A DNA stretch of 64,000 nucleotides from an uncultured Sphingomonadales bacterium (GCA_937898525.1 CALCBC010000009.1:37749-101748), one strand, 5' to 3'; numbered from the stretch's first letter, positions 34,149-44,722 are shown. A program made the numbers and translations. Notes: a model not told the origin generated them from the letters alone.

Positions 34149-36239
34149 TCACGGATTGCCCGGCGCAAAGGGGAACGACAGGGCCTTGTAGTATTCGAGA
34201 TCGTGCTCGGGAGGCGCGGTTCCGGCGGGTAGCGCGAGCCCGTTGACGCTCGTCCAGTAGGCGAGGCTCGCGTCGCGCCACCAGCGCGCCTCGCGCTCCT
34301 GGATCGCGAGGAAATCGGCGGTCTTCTGCCACCTCTCGGCATCGATGCGCGGGCGCAGCGCGTCCCATTCGCGGCGCATCTCGGCCACGTAGGCGACCCC
34401 CTCGTCGTAGCGCGCCACCAGTTCCTCCCACAGCGTGCGCCCGCTCTTCATGCGGTAGGTCCACGGCAGGTGGTGGAACCACAGCAGCTCGGTCTCGGGC
34501 GTGGTCGCCGGGTCGGCCAGCCGCGCCGCGAGGCTCGGCGCATATTGCGCGATCGCGTTGCTGCCGTTCGGCGTGCGGTCGAAGCCGATCCCGTCGCGGT
34601 CGGCGCGATGGTAGTAGGCCGGGTTCCACTCGGGCCGAGCGAGATCGTCGACCCACGGCCCTGGCCCGTAGTGATGCCCGGTCGCCATCAGGTGCGCGAG
34701 GCCGAGCGCGCCGGTGTAGTTCACCACCGCCTCGCGCGAGCCCATCATCATCCGCACCACCGGCTCGACCACCTCCGGGTCGGGCGAAAAGGTCTGCGCC
34801 GCCCATTCGCGGGCGATCGCTTCGGCCGAGAGCGACGGGTCCCACGCCAGCCGCCCGAACGCGTACCAGTTGGCCTGGTTGAAGGTCGATCCCGACCAGT
34901 CGCGCGAGCGGCCGACGTTGGCGACCCCGGCGATCCCGGTCAGCGCATGCCCCTCGGCGCTGCCGTCGATGACTTCGGCCACCGTCGGTCCGTCGCCGCG
35001 TACCTCGGTATTCGCGCCGAGCGCCTCGGTGAACAGCGGGCCGAGGTAGGCGAGGTGGGTCGCCTGCCCGAGGTATTCCTTGGTCACCTGCAACTCGAGC
35101 ATCAGCGGTGTGCGCGGCATTGCTCCGAACAGCGGGTGGAACGGCTCGCGCGGCTGGAAGTCGATCGGCCCGTTCTTGACCTGCACCAGCACGTTGTCGG
35201 CGAACTGCCCGTCGAGCGGCCTGAACTCGCTATAGGCCTGCTTGGCGCGGTCCTCGGGGTCGGTGTCCGAATAGACGAAGGCGCGCCACATCACCACGCC
35301 GCCGTGCGGGGCGAGCGCCTGGGCGAGCATGTTCGCCCCGTCGGCGTGGGTGCGGCCGTAATCGCCGGGCCCCGGCTGGCCCTCGCTGTTGGCCTTGACC
35401 AGGAACCCGCCGAAGTCGGGGATCGCCCGGTAGATCTCGTCGGCCTTGGCCGCCCACCAGGCGCGCACGCGCGGATCCAGCGGATCGCCGGTATCGAGCC
35501 CGCCGAGATCGCGCGGCGCGCTGAACCGCGCCGAGAGATAGACCTTGATCCCGTAGGGCCGGAAAACCTCGGCCAGCGCCGCCGCCCTGGCGATGTATTC
35601 GGCGGTCAGGCTCTCGGCCTTGGCGTTGACGTTGTTGAGGACGATCCCGTTGATCCCGAGCGAGGCGTTGGCCCGCGCGTAGTCGGTGTAGCGCGGGTCC
35701 TTGTGGTCGGGCAGCGTCCACCAGTCCCACAGCGAGGCGCCCGCGTATCCGCGCTCGACGAACCCGTCGAGGTTGTCCCAGTGATTGAGCACCCGCAGGC
35801 CGATGCGTGGCGCCGAGCGCAGTTCGATCGCTTCGGCCGAGCCGCCGGCGTTGAGGTGCCGCAGCAGCGCGAACGCGCCGTAGAGCAGCCCGCGCTCGCC
35901 GTCGGATGCGACGACGACCGCCGGCCGGCCGTCGATTTCAGCGCGGCGCACGAGGTAGCCTTCCTCGCCCGGCGATTGCGCGATACCGAGCGCCGCCACG
36001 CGCGGGTCGGCGGTCGTCGCCAGCAGCACCCGGGCGACGCGCCCGCCGAGCCCGCGGCGGAGCTCCGCCGCGGCGGCCTCGATCACCGGGCTACTGCGCT
36101 CGATGAGGACTTCAGCCGGTTCGGCAGGCGCTTCCGGGTAGCGCAGCCACAGCGCGTAGCCGTCTTCCGCGCGTGCCGGCGAGGCGACCGTCAGCAGGCC
36201 GGCCGCAAGGGCCGCGAGGAGGCCAAAACCGCGCTTCAT
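34149..36239 (-). CDS. aguA: GH67 alpha-glucuronidase
   Basis: An exported alpha-glucuronidase (696 residues) that releases 4-O-methyl-glucuronic acid from the end of xylo-oligosaccharides produced from glucuronoxylan. Signal peptide about 1-23, then the GH67 N-terminal domain and (beta/alpha)8 barrel. The catalytic residues known for the family align with Glu286 (KANSEGQPGPGDYGR), Asp360 (NGPIDFQPREP) and Glu388 (QVTKEYLGQ). The C-terminal helical domain is complete. The frame is open upstream, but the ATG at 36239 begins a good signal peptide; no strong ribosome site is visible. It is divergent from GH3 enzyme 2 and shares its operator region. Confidence 0.95.
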   Translation of the reverse strand: MKRGFGLLAALAAGLLTVASPARAEDGYALWLRYPEAPAEPAEVLIERSSPVIEAAAAELRRGLGGRVARVLLATTADPRVAALGIAQSPGEEGYLVRRAEIDGRPAVVVASDGERGLLYGAFALLRHLNAGGSAEAIELRSAPRIGLRVLNHWDNLDGFVERGYAGASLWDWWTLPDHKDPRYTDYARANASLGINGIVLNNVNAKAESLTAEYIARAAALAEVFRPYGIKVYLSARFSAPRDLGGLDTGDPLDPRVRAWWAAKADEIYRAIPDFGGFLVKANSEGQPGPGDYGRTHADGANMLAQALAPHGGVVMWRAFVYSDTDPEDRAKQAYSEFRPLDGQFADNVLVQVKNGPIDFQPREPFHPLFGAMPRTPLMLELQVTKEYLGQATHLAYLGPLFTEALGANTEVRGDGPTVAEVIDGSAEGHALTGIAGVANVGRSRDWSGSTFNQANWYAFGRLAWDPSLSAEAIAREWAAQTFSPDPEVVEPVVRMMMGSREAVVNYTGALGLAHLMATGHHYGPGPWVDDLARPEWNPAYYHRADRDGIGFDRTPNGSNAIAQYAPSLAARLADPATTPETELLWFHHLPWTYRMKSGRTLWEELVARYDEGVAYVAEMRREWDALRPRIDAERWQKTADFLAIQEREARWWRDASLAYWTSVNGLALPAGTAPPEHDLEYYKALSFPFAPGNP

Positions 36240-36293
36240 TCCGGCACTTTCCCTCTCCCGCCGTGGCATTGACAAGCCCCAGCCTTGCCGCGA

Positions 36294-36307
36294 TGTTACC
36301 GCTATCA
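36294..36307. promoter_or_regulatory. LacI-type operator TGTTACCGCTATCA
   Basis: Between the divergent GH67 and GH3 genes lies TGTTACCGCTATCA, symmetric at five of seven pairs about the central CG. Its ACCGCTA core is the same as in the site at 63245, and both resemble the TAGCGCTA sites with one changed base, consistent with one LacI regulon. Confidence 0.6.
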
Positions 36308-36357
36308 CAGCCGCGGCGTGCTGGGCAATGCCGGGCGGGAAGGGGGAGGAGAGGCGG

Positions 36358-38778
36358 ATGGCCGCGGAAACGACGGGCGGCGGAACGTCGGCAATCGGGC
36401 GGCGGGGATTCCTTCGACTCGGCGCGGGCGCCTCGTTGCTGGCCATGCTCCCGGCCGCCGCTCGCGCCGCGACCGGCGAGGCGGCGCCGCTCTACAAGGA
36501 CCCGCGCGCCCCGATCGACCTGCGCGTGCGCGATCTGCTGTCGCGGATGACGCTCGAGGAAAAGGCCGCCCAGCTGATCACGCTGTCGCGCACCAAGCGT
36601 GACGTGATGGACGACGAACTGCGGTTCGACCCGGCTAAGGCCAGCGCCGCCTATCCCGACGGCATCGGCCAGATCGCGCGGCCGTCGGACCGCGGCGGCG
36701 CGGCGACGGCGAGCAACACGACCCAGGCGGTCAACCCGACGGGCCGCTGGCGCGCCCCGGCCGACACGATCGCCTTCGTCAACGCGGCGCAGAAATGGGC
36801 GCGCGAGCAGACCCGCCTCGGCATCCCGATCCTGTTCCACGAGGAATCGCTGCACGGGTTCATGGCGCCCGAGGCGACCAGCTTCCCGCAGGCGATTGCC
36901 TTGGCGGGCACCTTCGACACCGACCTCGTCGAGCGCGCCAGCTCGATCATCGGCCGCGAGGTGCGCGCGCACGGCACGACGCTCACGCTCTCCCCGGTGG
37001 TCGACATCGCCCGCGACCCGCGCTGGGGGCGGATCGAGGAGACCTTCGGGGAGGACCCGTTCCTCTGCGCCGAGATGGGCGTCGCCGCGGTCAAGGGCTT
37101 GCAGGGCGAGAGCAAGGAGCTCGCTCCGGGCAAGGTCTTCGCCACGCTCAAGCACATGACCGGACACGGCCAGCCGCAGGCGGGCAACAACGTCGCCCCG
37201 GCGATGCTCGGCGAGCGCGAACTGCGCGAGGCGTTCTTCCCGCCGTTCCGCGCGGTGGTCGAGCGCACGGGGATCGCCGCCGTCATGCCGTCGTACAACG
37301 AGATCGACGGCGTCCCGAGCCACGCCAACACCTGGCTGCTCGGCGACGTGCTGCGCGGCGAGTGGGGCTTCGACGGCGCGATCGTCTCCGACTACGCCGG
37401 GGTCGAAGAGCTGCACACCTTCCACAAGGTCGCCGCCGATCTCGGCCACGCGGCGCTGCTGGCTCTGCGCGCCGGCGTCGACTGCGACCTGCCCGACGGC
37501 AACGCCTACCGCACGATCGCCGACGAGGTCCGCGCCGGGCGTATCCCGATGGCGCTGGTCGACCGCGCCTGCGCGCACATGCTGCGCCTGAAGTTCCGCG
37601 CCGGGATGTTCGAGGCCGGGCCGGTCGATCCCCGCGCCGCCGCGCGGCTGACCGCCAATGACGAGGCGCGCGCGCTCGCGCTCGAGGCCGCCCGCAAGGC
37701 GATCACCCTGCTCAAGAACGACGGCACGCTGCCGCTCACCGCGGGCGCTCACAAGCGCGTCGCGGTGATCGGGCCGAACAGCGCGATCACCCGGCTCGGC
37801 GGCTACTCGTCGATCCCGCGCAGCTCGGTCACGCTGCTCGACGGAATTCGCGCCAAGCTCGCCGGCAAGGCCGAAGTGCTCCACGCGCAGGGCGTGTTCA
37901 TCACCCGCGACGAGAACCGCTCGACCGACGACGTCCAGCTCGCCGACCGCGAGCAGAACCTGCGGCTGATCGCCGAGGCGGCGGAGGTCGCGAAAACCGC
38001 CGACGTGATCATCCTCGCGATCGGCGACACCGAGCAGACCAGCCGCGAGGGCTACGCTCGCAACCACCTTGGCGACCGCACCCGGATCGACATCGTCGGC
38101 GAGCAGAACGAGCTGTTCGACGCGATGAAGGCAACCGGCAAGCCGGTGGTCGTGGTCGCGCTCAACGGCCGTCCGCCGAGCTGGCCGAACGTGGTCGCGG
38201 GTGCCAACGCGATGCTCGAATGCTGGTACCTGGGCCAGGAAGGCGGCACCGCGATGGCCGACGCGCTGTTCGGCGACATCAACCCGGGCGGCAAGCTGCC
38301 GGTGACCGTGGTGCGCGAGGAAGGGCAGATCCCGTTCTTCTACAACCACAAGCCCTCGGCGCGGCGCGGCTACCTGTTCGCCGACATCAGCCCGCTGTTC
38401 CCGTTCGGCTTCGGCCTCTCCTACACCACGTTCGAGATGTCCGCGCCGCGGCTGTCGGCGCAACGGATCGGCGTTGCCGGCAGCGTGACGGTCGAGGTCG
38501 ACGTCACCAACACCGGACAGCGCGCGGGCGACGAGGTGGTGCAGGTCTACGTCCACGACCAGGTCGCTTCGGTCACGCGCCCGATCAAGGAACTGAAGGC
38601 GTTCCGGCGCGTCACCTTGCAGCCGGGCGAAACGAAGACGCTCAGCTTCACGCTCGGGCCCGAGGCGTTCCGCTTGTGGGACATCGACATGAACGAGGTC
38701 GTCGAGCCCGGCCTGTTCGACATCCTCGTCGGGCCCAACAGCGAGGACCTGAAGTCGGCGACCCTCGAGATCGCCTGA
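36358..38778 (+). CDS. Tat-exported GH3 beta-xylosidase-like enzyme
   Basis: A GH3 enzyme of 806 residues with a twin-arginine signal ([15 protein letters not shown], about 24-40). The barrel holds Asp345 as nucleophile in [13 protein letters not shown], with [28 protein letters not shown] and [12 protein letters not shown], a pattern typical of GH3 beta-xylosidases. The second domain and a fibronectin-III-like domain ([20 protein letters not shown]) follow. The ATG at 36358 has the strong purine stretch GGGGGAGGAG upstream; an ATG at 36328 is in frame but poorer. It heads the operon GH3-manD-exuT-uxaC-uxuB, so xylo-oligosaccharide cleavage and glucuronate catabolism are co-expressed. Confidence 0.92.
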   Translation: MAAETTGGGTSAIGRRGFLRLGAGASLLAMLPAAARAATGEAAPLYKDPRAPIDLRVRDLLSRMTLEEKAAQLITLSRTKRDVMDDELRFDPAKASAAYPDGIGQIARPSDRGGAATASNTTQAVNPTGRWRAPADTIAFVNAAQKWAREQTRLGIPILFHEESLHGFMAPEATSFPQAIALAGTFDTDLVERASSIIGREVRAHGTTLTLSPVVDIARDPRWGRIEETFGEDPFLCAEMGVAAVKGLQGESKELAPGKVFATLKHMTGHGQPQAGNNVAPAMLGERELREAFFPPFRAVVERTGIAAVMPSYNEIDGVPSHANTWLLGDVLRGEWGFDGAIVSDYAGVEELHTFHKVAADLGHAALLALRAGVDCDLPDGNAYRTIADEVRAGRIPMALVDRACAHMLRLKFRAGMFEAGPVDPRAAARLTANDEARALALEAARKAITLLKNDGTLPLTAGAHKRVAVIGPNSAITRLGGYSSIPRSSVTLLDGIRAKLAGKAEVLHAQGVFITRDENRSTDDVQLADREQNLRLIAEAAEVAKTADVIILAIGDTEQTSREGYARNHLGDRTRIDIVGEQNELFDAMKATGKPVVVVALNGRPPSWPNVVAGANAMLECWYLGQEGGTAMADALFGDINPGGKLPVTVVREEGQIPFFYNHKPSARRGYLFADISPLFPFGFGLSYTTFEMSAPRLSAQRIGVAGSVTVEVDVTNTGQRAGDEVVQVYVHDQVASVTRPIKELKAFRRVTLQPGETKTLSFTLGPEAFRLWDIDMNEVVEPGLFDILVGPNSEDLKSATLEIA

Positions 38779-38788
38779 GGACGCCCCA

Positions 38789-40000
38789 ATGGCCAGGATC
38801 GTCTCCGCCCGCGTCATCGTCACCTGTCCCGGGCGGAACTTCGTCACGCTCAGGATCGAGACCGACGACGGGCTGAGCGGGGTCGGAGACGCGACGCTCA
38901 ACGGCCGCGAGCTGGCGGTGGCGAGCTACCTCGCCGATCACGTGATCCCGTGCCTGATAGGGCGCGACCCGGCGCGGATCGAGGACACCTGGCAGTTCCT
39001 CTACCGCGGCGCCTACTGGCGTCGCGGCCCGGTGACGATGAGTGCGATCGCCGCGGTCGACATGGCGCTGTGGGACCTCAAGGGCAAGGTCGCCGGCCTG
39101 CCCGTCTACCAGCTGCTCGGCGGCGCCTGCCGCGAAGGCTGCATGGTCTATGGCCACGCGAACGGCAGGGACATCGCCGAGACGGTCGACAACGCGCTGC
39201 GCTACAAGGAGGAAGGCTACAGGGCGATCCGCCTGCAATCGGGCGTTCCGGGCCTTGCCTCGACGTACGGCGTGTCGAAGGACCGCTACTTCTACGAGCC
39301 CGCCGACGCCGACCTGCCGACCGAGAACGTCTGGTCGAGCGAGAAGTACCTGCGCTCGGTCCCGCCGCTGTTCGAGGCCGCGCGCGAGGCGCTCGGGTGG
39401 GACGTCCACCTGCTGCACGACATCCACCACCGGCTGACCCCGATCGAGGCCGGCCGGCTCGGCAAGGACCTCGAGCCCTACCGCCCGTTCTGGCTCGAGG
39501 ACGCGGTCCCGGCCGAGAACCAGGCCAGCTTCCGGCTGATCCGCCAGCACACCACCACGCCGCTCGCGGTCGGCGAGATCTTCAACTCGATCTGGGACTG
39601 CAAGCAGCTGATCGAGGAGCAGCTGATCGACTACATTCGCGCGACCGTGGTTCACGCGGGCGGGATCACCCACCTGCGCCGGATCGCCGCGTTCGCCGAC
39701 CTCTACAACGTGCGCACCGGCTGCCACGGCGCCACCGACCTGTCACCGGTCAGCATGGCCGCGGCGCTGCATTTCGGCCTGTCGATCCCGAACTTCGGCA
39801 TCCAGGAATACATGCGCCACACGCCGGAGACCGACGCGGTCTTCCCGCACGCCTACCGCTTTGCCGACGGGCTCATGCACCCGGGCGAGGCCCCGGGTCT
39901 CGGCGTCGAGATCGACGAGGCGCTGGCCGCGAAGCACGAATACCGCCGCGCCTACCTGCCGGTGAACCGGCTCGAGGACGGCACGATGTACAACTGGTGA
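38789..40000 (+). CDS. manD: D-mannonate dehydratase (enolase superfamily)
   Basis: An enolase-superfamily dehydratase of 403 residues that converts D-mannonate to 2-keto-3-deoxygluconate, replacing the unrelated UxuA. It follows the Novosphingobium ManD sequence closely: [60 protein letters not shown], the metal ligands around [12 protein letters not shown] and AVGEIFNS, and the ending LEDGTMYNW. It begins ten bases after GH3 and precedes the transporter. Its product is the substrate of KdgK at 29.1-30.1 kb. Confidence 0.95.
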   Translation: MARIVSARVIVTCPGRNFVTLRIETDDGLSGVGDATLNGRELAVASYLADHVIPCLIGRDPARIEDTWQFLYRGAYWRRGPVTMSAIAAVDMALWDLKGKVAGLPVYQLLGGACREGCMVYGHANGRDIAETVDNALRYKEEGYRAIRLQSGVPGLASTYGVSKDRYFYEPADADLPTENVWSSEKYLRSVPPLFEAAREALGWDVHLLHDIHHRLTPIEAGRLGKDLEPYRPFWLEDAVPAENQASFRLIRQHTTTPLAVGEIFNSIWDCKQLIEEQLIDYIRATVVHAGGITHLRRIAAFADLYNVRTGCHGATDLSPVSMAAALHFGLSIPNFGIQEYMRHTPETDAVFPHAYRFADGLMHPGEAPGLGVEIDEALAAKHEYRRAYLPVNRLEDGTMYNW

Positions 40001-40012
40001 GGGGGCGGGCGG

Positions 40013-41326
40013 ATGGCGACGGCAGCTGAACTGGCAGGACCCCGGATCGGGCGCTACCGCTGGGCGATCTGCGCGCTGCTGTTCTTCGTCATCACCATCA
40101 ACTACGTCGACCGCCAGGTGCTCGGCGTGCTCAAGCCGGTCATCGAACAGGACCTCGGCTGGAGCGAGGTCGACTACGGCAACATCGTCTCGGCGTTCCA
40201 GGTCAGCTACGGCATCGGCCTGCTCGTCGTCGGCAGGATGCTCGACCGCGTGGGTACACGCTGGGGGCTGGCCATGGCGATCGCGCTGTGGAGCGTGGCG
40301 GCGATGTTCCACGCGGCCGCCCGCACGGTGCTCGCGTTCATGCTCGCGCGCGTCACGCTCGGCATCGCCGAGAGCGCCGCGTATCCCGGTGCGGTCAAGG
40401 CCGTCGCCGAGTGGTTTCCGCGCCGCGAGCGCGCGCTCGGCGTCGGCATCCTCAACGCCGGCGCCAACGTCGGGGTCATGACCACGCCTGTCATCGGGTT
40501 GATGATCGCCGGGATCTACGGCTGGCAGGCCGCCTTTCTCGCCACCGGCGCGATCGGCTTCGTCGTCCTCGCGGGCTGGCTGCTGATGTATCGCCAGCCC
40601 GAAGACCACCCGCGCGTGACCGCAGCCGAGCGCGCATGGATCGAGCAGGACGGCGAGGACACGACCGGCAAGGTGCTCGGCTGGCGGCAGGCGATCCGCC
40701 AGCGCCAGGCCTGGTACTTCATCTGCGGCAAGTTCTTCACCGACCCGGTGTGGTACCTGTTCCTGTTCTGGCTGCCCGACTTCTTCGTCAAGACGCAGGG
40801 GCTCGACCTGTTTCCCAAGGGGCAGGAGGGCATCTTCGCCACCATCGGCCCCGCGTTGATCGGGGTCTACCTGCTCGCCGACATCGGTTCGATCATGGGC
40901 GGCTGGCTCTCGTGCCACTTCATCAAGCGCGGATGGAGCATCAACCGCGCGCGCAAGACCACGCTGTTCCTCGCTGCCCTGTGTGCCGTGCCGCTGCTGT
41001 TCGTGCTGCAGGTCGGCAACCCGCTGATCGTGGTGCTGATCATCGGGTTCGGGACGGCGGGGCACCAGGCGTTCTCGTCCAACATCTTCACGATGATCTC
41101 CGACCTCTACCCGCGCCGCGCGGTCGCCACGGTCGCCGGAATGGGCGGCGCGGCCGGCGCACTGGGCGGCATCCTGATCGCGCAGGCGACCGGGTGGACG
41201 CTCGAGCTGACCGGCTCGTACTGGCCGATCCTGATCTACGCGGGGCTGGCCTACCTGATCGCCTTTACCGTCATCCACCTGCTGGTGCCGCGGATGGAGC
41301 CGGCACCCGTCGCCCCGCTGGAATGA
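40013..41326 (+). CDS. exuT: MFS hexuronate transporter (ExuT-like)
   Basis: A major facilitator of 437 residues with twelve predicted transmembrane segments, of the anion:cation symporter group that imports hexuronates. Characteristic stretches are INYVDRQVLGVLKPVIEQDL in the first helices, GIAESAAYPGAVKAVAEWFP in the central loop and SSNIFTMISDLYPRRAVATV in the second half. Its place between mannonate dehydratase and uronate isomerase supports glucuronate or galacturonate as substrate. It overlaps uxaC by ATGA. Confidence 0.9.
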   Translation: MATAAELAGPRIGRYRWAICALLFFVITINYVDRQVLGVLKPVIEQDLGWSEVDYGNIVSAFQVSYGIGLLVVGRMLDRVGTRWGLAMAIALWSVAAMFHAAARTVLAFMLARVTLGIAESAAYPGAVKAVAEWFPRRERALGVGILNAGANVGVMTTPVIGLMIAGIYGWQAAFLATGAIGFVVLAGWLLMYRQPEDHPRVTAAERAWIEQDGEDTTGKVLGWRQAIRQRQAWYFICGKFFTDPVWYLFLFWLPDFFVKTQGLDLFPKGQEGIFATIGPALIGVYLLADIGSIMGGWLSCHFIKRGWSINRARKTTLFLAALCAVPLLFVLQVGNPLIVVLIIGFGTAGHQAFSSNIFTMISDLYPRRAVATVAGMGGAAGALGGILIAQATGWTLELTGSYWPILIYAGLAYLIAFTVIHLLVPRMEPAPVAPLE

Positions 41327-42738
41327 GCCGGCCGCTCCGCCTCCATCCCGACCGCCTGTTCCCGGCCGAACCGCGTACCCGCGAGATCGCGCGGAGCCTC
41401 TACGCGGGTGTGAAGGACCTGCCGATCGTCAGCCCGCACGGTCACACCGACCCGGCGTGGTTCGCCACCAACGAGCCCTTCACCGATCCCGCGAGCCTGC
41501 TGATCGTCCCCGATCACTACCTGTTCCGCATGCTCTACAGCCAGGGCGTGCGGCTCGAGGACGTCGGCATCCCGACCCGCGACGGGACGCCGGTCGAAAC
41601 CGACCCGCGAGCGATCTGGCGGCGCTTCGCCGCGCACTACTACCTGTTCCGCGGCACGCCCTCGCGCGTGTGGCTCGACTGGGTCTTCGCCGAGGTCTTC
41701 GGGCTCGACGTCGTTCTGGAGGCAGACACCGCCGACCACTGCTTCGACACGATCGACGCCGCGCTGAAGACCGACGCCTTCCGCCCGCGCGCGCTGTTCG
41801 AGCGGTTCGGCATCGAGGTCATCGCCACGACCGAGAGCCCGCTCGACCCGCTCGATCACCACAAGGCGATCCGCGCAAGCGGCTGGCCGGGCCGCGTGGT
41901 CACCGCCTACCGCCCCGACCCGGTAATGGACCCCGAGGCCGAAGGCTTCGCAGACAACGTCGCCCGCTTCGGCGAGATGGCGGGCGAGGATACCGGCAGC
42001 TTCGCCGGCTACCTGCGCGCCCACGAAAACCGCCGCGCGTACTTCCGCGAATTCGGCGCCACCTCGACCGATCACGGCCACGTCCGTGCGACCACCGCCT
42101 GGCTCGGGCGGCCCGAGATCGAGGCGCTCTACGCCAAGGCTCTGGCCGGGACCTGCACGCCCGAGGAAGCCGACCTGTTCCGCGGTCACATGCTGGTCGA
42201 GATGGCGCGGATGAGCCTCGACGACGGCATGGTGCTGCAGATCCATCCGGGCGTGCACCGCAGCCACAACCCCGCGCTCTACGACCGTTTCGGCCCCAAC
42301 ATGGGCGCCGACATCCCGCTCGCGACCGACTACGTCGCCGCGCTCAAGCCGCTGCTCGACCGCTACGGCAACGACCCGCGCCTGACGGTGATCGTCTTCA
42401 CCCTCGACGAGGACAGCTACAGCCGCGAGCTGGCCCCGCTCGCCGGGCACTACCCGGCGCTCAAGCTCGGCCCGCCGTGGTGGTTCCACGACAGCCCCGA
42501 GGGCATGCGCCGATTCCGCGAGCGGGTCACCGAGACCGCCGGATTCTACAACACCGTCGGCTTCAACGACGACACCCGTGCGTTCCTGTCGATCCCCGCG
42601 CGGCACGACGTCGCCCGGCGGATGGACTGCGCGTTCCTCGCCCGCCTCGTCGCTGAACACCGCCTCGACGACGCCGAGGCGCATGAGCTCGCCGCGGACC
42701 TCGCGTACAACCTCGTCAAGGCGGCGTACAAACTGTGA
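41323..42738 (+). CDS. uxaC: Glucuronate isomerase
   Basis: Uronate isomerase of 471 residues (D-glucuronate to D-fructuronate, or galacturonate to tagaturonate), an amidohydrolase-fold enzyme. The metal motif PHGHTDPAWF is near the N terminus. Other family signatures are FDTIDAALKTDAFRPRALF, TTESPLDPLDHH, VLQIHPGVHRSHN and the closing WWFHDSPEGMRRFR. It sits between exuT and uxuB with four-base overlaps on both sides, so the three are tightly coupled. In this cluster glucuronate would come from GH67 action. Confidence 0.96.
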   Translation: MSRPLRLHPDRLFPAEPRTREIARSLYAGVKDLPIVSPHGHTDPAWFATNEPFTDPASLLIVPDHYLFRMLYSQGVRLEDVGIPTRDGTPVETDPRAIWRRFAAHYYLFRGTPSRVWLDWVFAEVFGLDVVLEADTADHCFDTIDAALKTDAFRPRALFERFGIEVIATTESPLDPLDHHKAIRASGWPGRVVTAYRPDPVMDPEAEGFADNVARFGEMAGEDTGSFAGYLRAHENRRAYFREFGATSTDHGHVRATTAWLGRPEIEALYAKALAGTCTPEEADLFRGHMLVEMARMSLDDGMVLQIHPGVHRSHNPALYDRFGPNMGADIPLATDYVAALKPLLDRYGNDPRLTVIVFTLDEDSYSRELAPLAGHYPALKLGPPWWFHDSPEGMRRFRERVTETAGFYNTVGFNDDTRAFLSIPARHDVARRMDCAFLARLVAEHRLDDAEAHELAADLAYNLVKAAYKL

Positions 42739-44222
42739 CCCGGCGCCTGTCGAGCGCGCTTCTCGACGATCTCGCCCCCTCGGTCGAGCGGCCCCGCTAC
42801 GCCGGCGAGGAGCTGGCCGAAGGCGTGGTCCACCTCGGTCTCGGCGCGTTCCACCGGGCGCACCAGGCCGTGTTTCTCGACGAAATCGCGGCGCGCGGCG
42901 ACATGCGCTGGGGCGTCGTCGGCGTCTCGCTGCGTTCTCCCGCCGCGCGCGACACGCTCGCGCCGCAGGACAACCTCTACACCCTCGTCGAGCGCGACGC
43001 GGCCGGCGAACGGGCGCGGATCATGGCACCGCTCGAGCGCGTGTTGGTCGCGCCCGAGGCGCCGCGCGCCGTGGTCGCGGCGATGGCGCAGCCCTCGGTG
43101 CATCTCGTCACCGTGACCGTGACCGAGAAGGGCTACGGCCTCGCGCGCGGCCGCGGCGGGCTCGATGCCGCCGACCCGGGCATCGCCGCCGATCTCGCCA
43201 GCCTCGGGCAACCGCGAACAGCAGTCGGCCTGATCGTCGCCGCGCTCTACGCCCGGCGCGACCGCGGGCTGCCGCCGTTCACTACGATCAGCTGCGACAA
43301 CCTGCCCGGCAACGGTACGCTGTTGCGCGAGGCCGTGCTCGAGCTCGCCGAGGCGCACGACCGCGGCCTCGCCCGGTGGATCGGCGACTACGGCGCCTTC
43401 CCGAACTCCATGGTCGACCGCATCGTCCCGGCGACGACCGCCGAGGCGATCGAAGCCCATGCCGCCCGCTACGGCTACCGCGACGACGCGCTCGTCGAAA
43501 CCGAGCGCTTCTGCCAGTGGGTGCTCGAAAGCCGCTTCGCCAGCGACCGGCCCGACCTCGCTTCGGTCGGCGTCACGCTCGCCGCCGACGTCGCGCCGTG
43601 GGAAGAAGCCAAGCTGCGGCTGCTCAACGGTGCCCACTCCGCGATCGCCTACCTCGGCGGGCTCGGCGGCATCGAGCACGTCCACGAGTTCGTCACCGCC
43701 GCCGACCGGCGCGCGCTGATCGAGCGGCTGTGGGACGAGAGCGCCGGGACGCTCGACCCGCACGCCGGGATCGACCTTGCCGGCTATCGCGCCGCGCTGC
43801 TCGAACGCTTCGCCAACCCCGCGCTGCGCCACCGCACGCGGCAGATCGCGATGGACGGCTCGCAGAAGCTGCCGCAGCGCCTCGTCGCCCCCTGGCGCGT
43901 CCGGCTCGAGCGCGGGCTGCCGTCCCCGGCGATCGAGCTGGCCGTCGCCGCCTGGATGGCCTGGCAGCGCGGCGCTGACATGGCTGACCGCTCGTTCGCG
44001 GTCGACGATCCGCTGGCCGAGACCACCGCGATGGCTTGGGCCGTCTCGCCCGAGCCGGCGAGCGCCGCCGCGCGCCTTCTCGGCCTGCGCGAGGTGTTCG
44101 GCGACCTCGGCGAACGCTGGCCCGAAGCCGTCCCGCGCGTCACCGCCTGGCTCAGGCGACTCCTCGAAGCCCGCAGCCTCGACGACGTGGTGCCGGCGAT
44201 CGTCGGGGAGGCGGTTTCGTGA
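42735..44222 (+). CDS. uxuB: D-fructuronate reductase (mannitol dehydrogenase family)
   Basis: A polyol-specific long-chain dehydrogenase of 495 residues reducing D-fructuronate to D-mannonate with NADH. The N-terminal cofactor motif is VHLGLGAFHRAHQAVFLDE, the middle carries TISCDNLPGNG and the catalytic region KLRLLNGAHSAIAYLG with the active lysine, then MDGSQKLPQR. Tagaturonate reductase (UxaB) or mannitol dehydrogenase are alternatives, but adjacency to manD favours fructuronate. The GTG start overlaps the uxaC stop. Its own stop overlaps the start of a decayed gene. Confidence 0.92.
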   Translation: MTRRLSSALLDDLAPSVERPRYAGEELAEGVVHLGLGAFHRAHQAVFLDEIAARGDMRWGVVGVSLRSPAARDTLAPQDNLYTLVERDAAGERARIMAPLERVLVAPEAPRAVVAAMAQPSVHLVTVTVTEKGYGLARGRGGLDAADPGIAADLASLGQPRTAVGLIVAALYARRDRGLPPFTTISCDNLPGNGTLLREAVLELAEAHDRGLARWIGDYGAFPNSMVDRIVPATTAEAIEAHAARYGYRDDALVETERFCQWVLESRFASDRPDLASVGVTLAADVAPWEEAKLRLLNGAHSAIAYLGGLGGIEHVHEFVTAADRRALIERLWDESAGTLDPHAGIDLAGYRAALLERFANPALRHRTRQIAMDGSQKLPQRLVAPWRVRLERGLPSPAIELAVAAWMAWQRGADMADRSFAVDDPLAETTAMAWAVSPEPASAAARLLGLREVFGDLGERWPEAVPRVTAWLRRLLEARSLDDVVPAIVGEAVS

Positions 44223-44685
44223 CCCTGCCGGGATTCCTCGTCCGCCCGCTGCTGCTTCTCGCTGCGACGCCGGCGTTGGCGGTCGCGGCAGGCCCCTCTC
44301 TGGCGCAATCCCGAAGCGGCCGAGCTTCGTGGCCATCGCCTGAGGTTCACCGCATGGATAGCGATGCGAAATGCCGAGCAGGTGAACTTCTGGATTGCGG
44401 CCGGCTCGGGCCGCCTGGTCGAAGGCGAAGCACCCGTCGAGCGAGATCGGCTCCTCAAGGGCGGCAACACCAACCGGGTGGCCGTTCTCCGGAAGCCGGG
44501 GGTGGACGCCGGTGCTGCTCGAAATCGGCCCGATCGACGATCGAGCCGGCCACCTCAGCTACGGCTTCAACCTCGAAGGAGGAGGCGACATCTGGGTCTA
44601 TGATCCGAAGCTGGAAATCGTCGCGAACCGCTCGCCTGACACGACCGACGAGGACCTCTTCCTGATCGGTCGCGTGCGCGACTGA
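44219..44685 (+). pseudogene. Frameshifted remnant of a secreted beta-sandwich protein
   Basis: A GTG (44219) overlapping the uxuB stop opens a frame that encodes a signal-like sequence (LLLLAATPALAVAAG). Coherent protein sequence then continues in a second frame from about 44301 (WRNPEAAELRGHRLRFTAWI, NFWIAAGSG, RDRLLKGGNTNRVAV) and in a third from about 44512 to the TGA at 44685 (TPVLLEIGPIDDRAGHLSYG, GGGDIWVYDPKLEIV). Two frameshifts are needed to read it as one protein of about 150 residues. The layout resembles a jelly-roll carbohydrate-binding-like domain, a weak inference. It was probably the last gene of the uronate operon. It fills most of the 609-base gap before 44832. Confidence 0.7.
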
Positions 44686-44722
44686 GCCGGAGGACCCGGG
44701 CGGCCCGGCGCGAGATCGCCCG

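Noticed and set aside
36240..38901. Leftward 929-codon open frame opposite GH3 enzyme 2
   Set aside because: Antisense shadow of a well-supported GH3 gene, without any recognisable motif.
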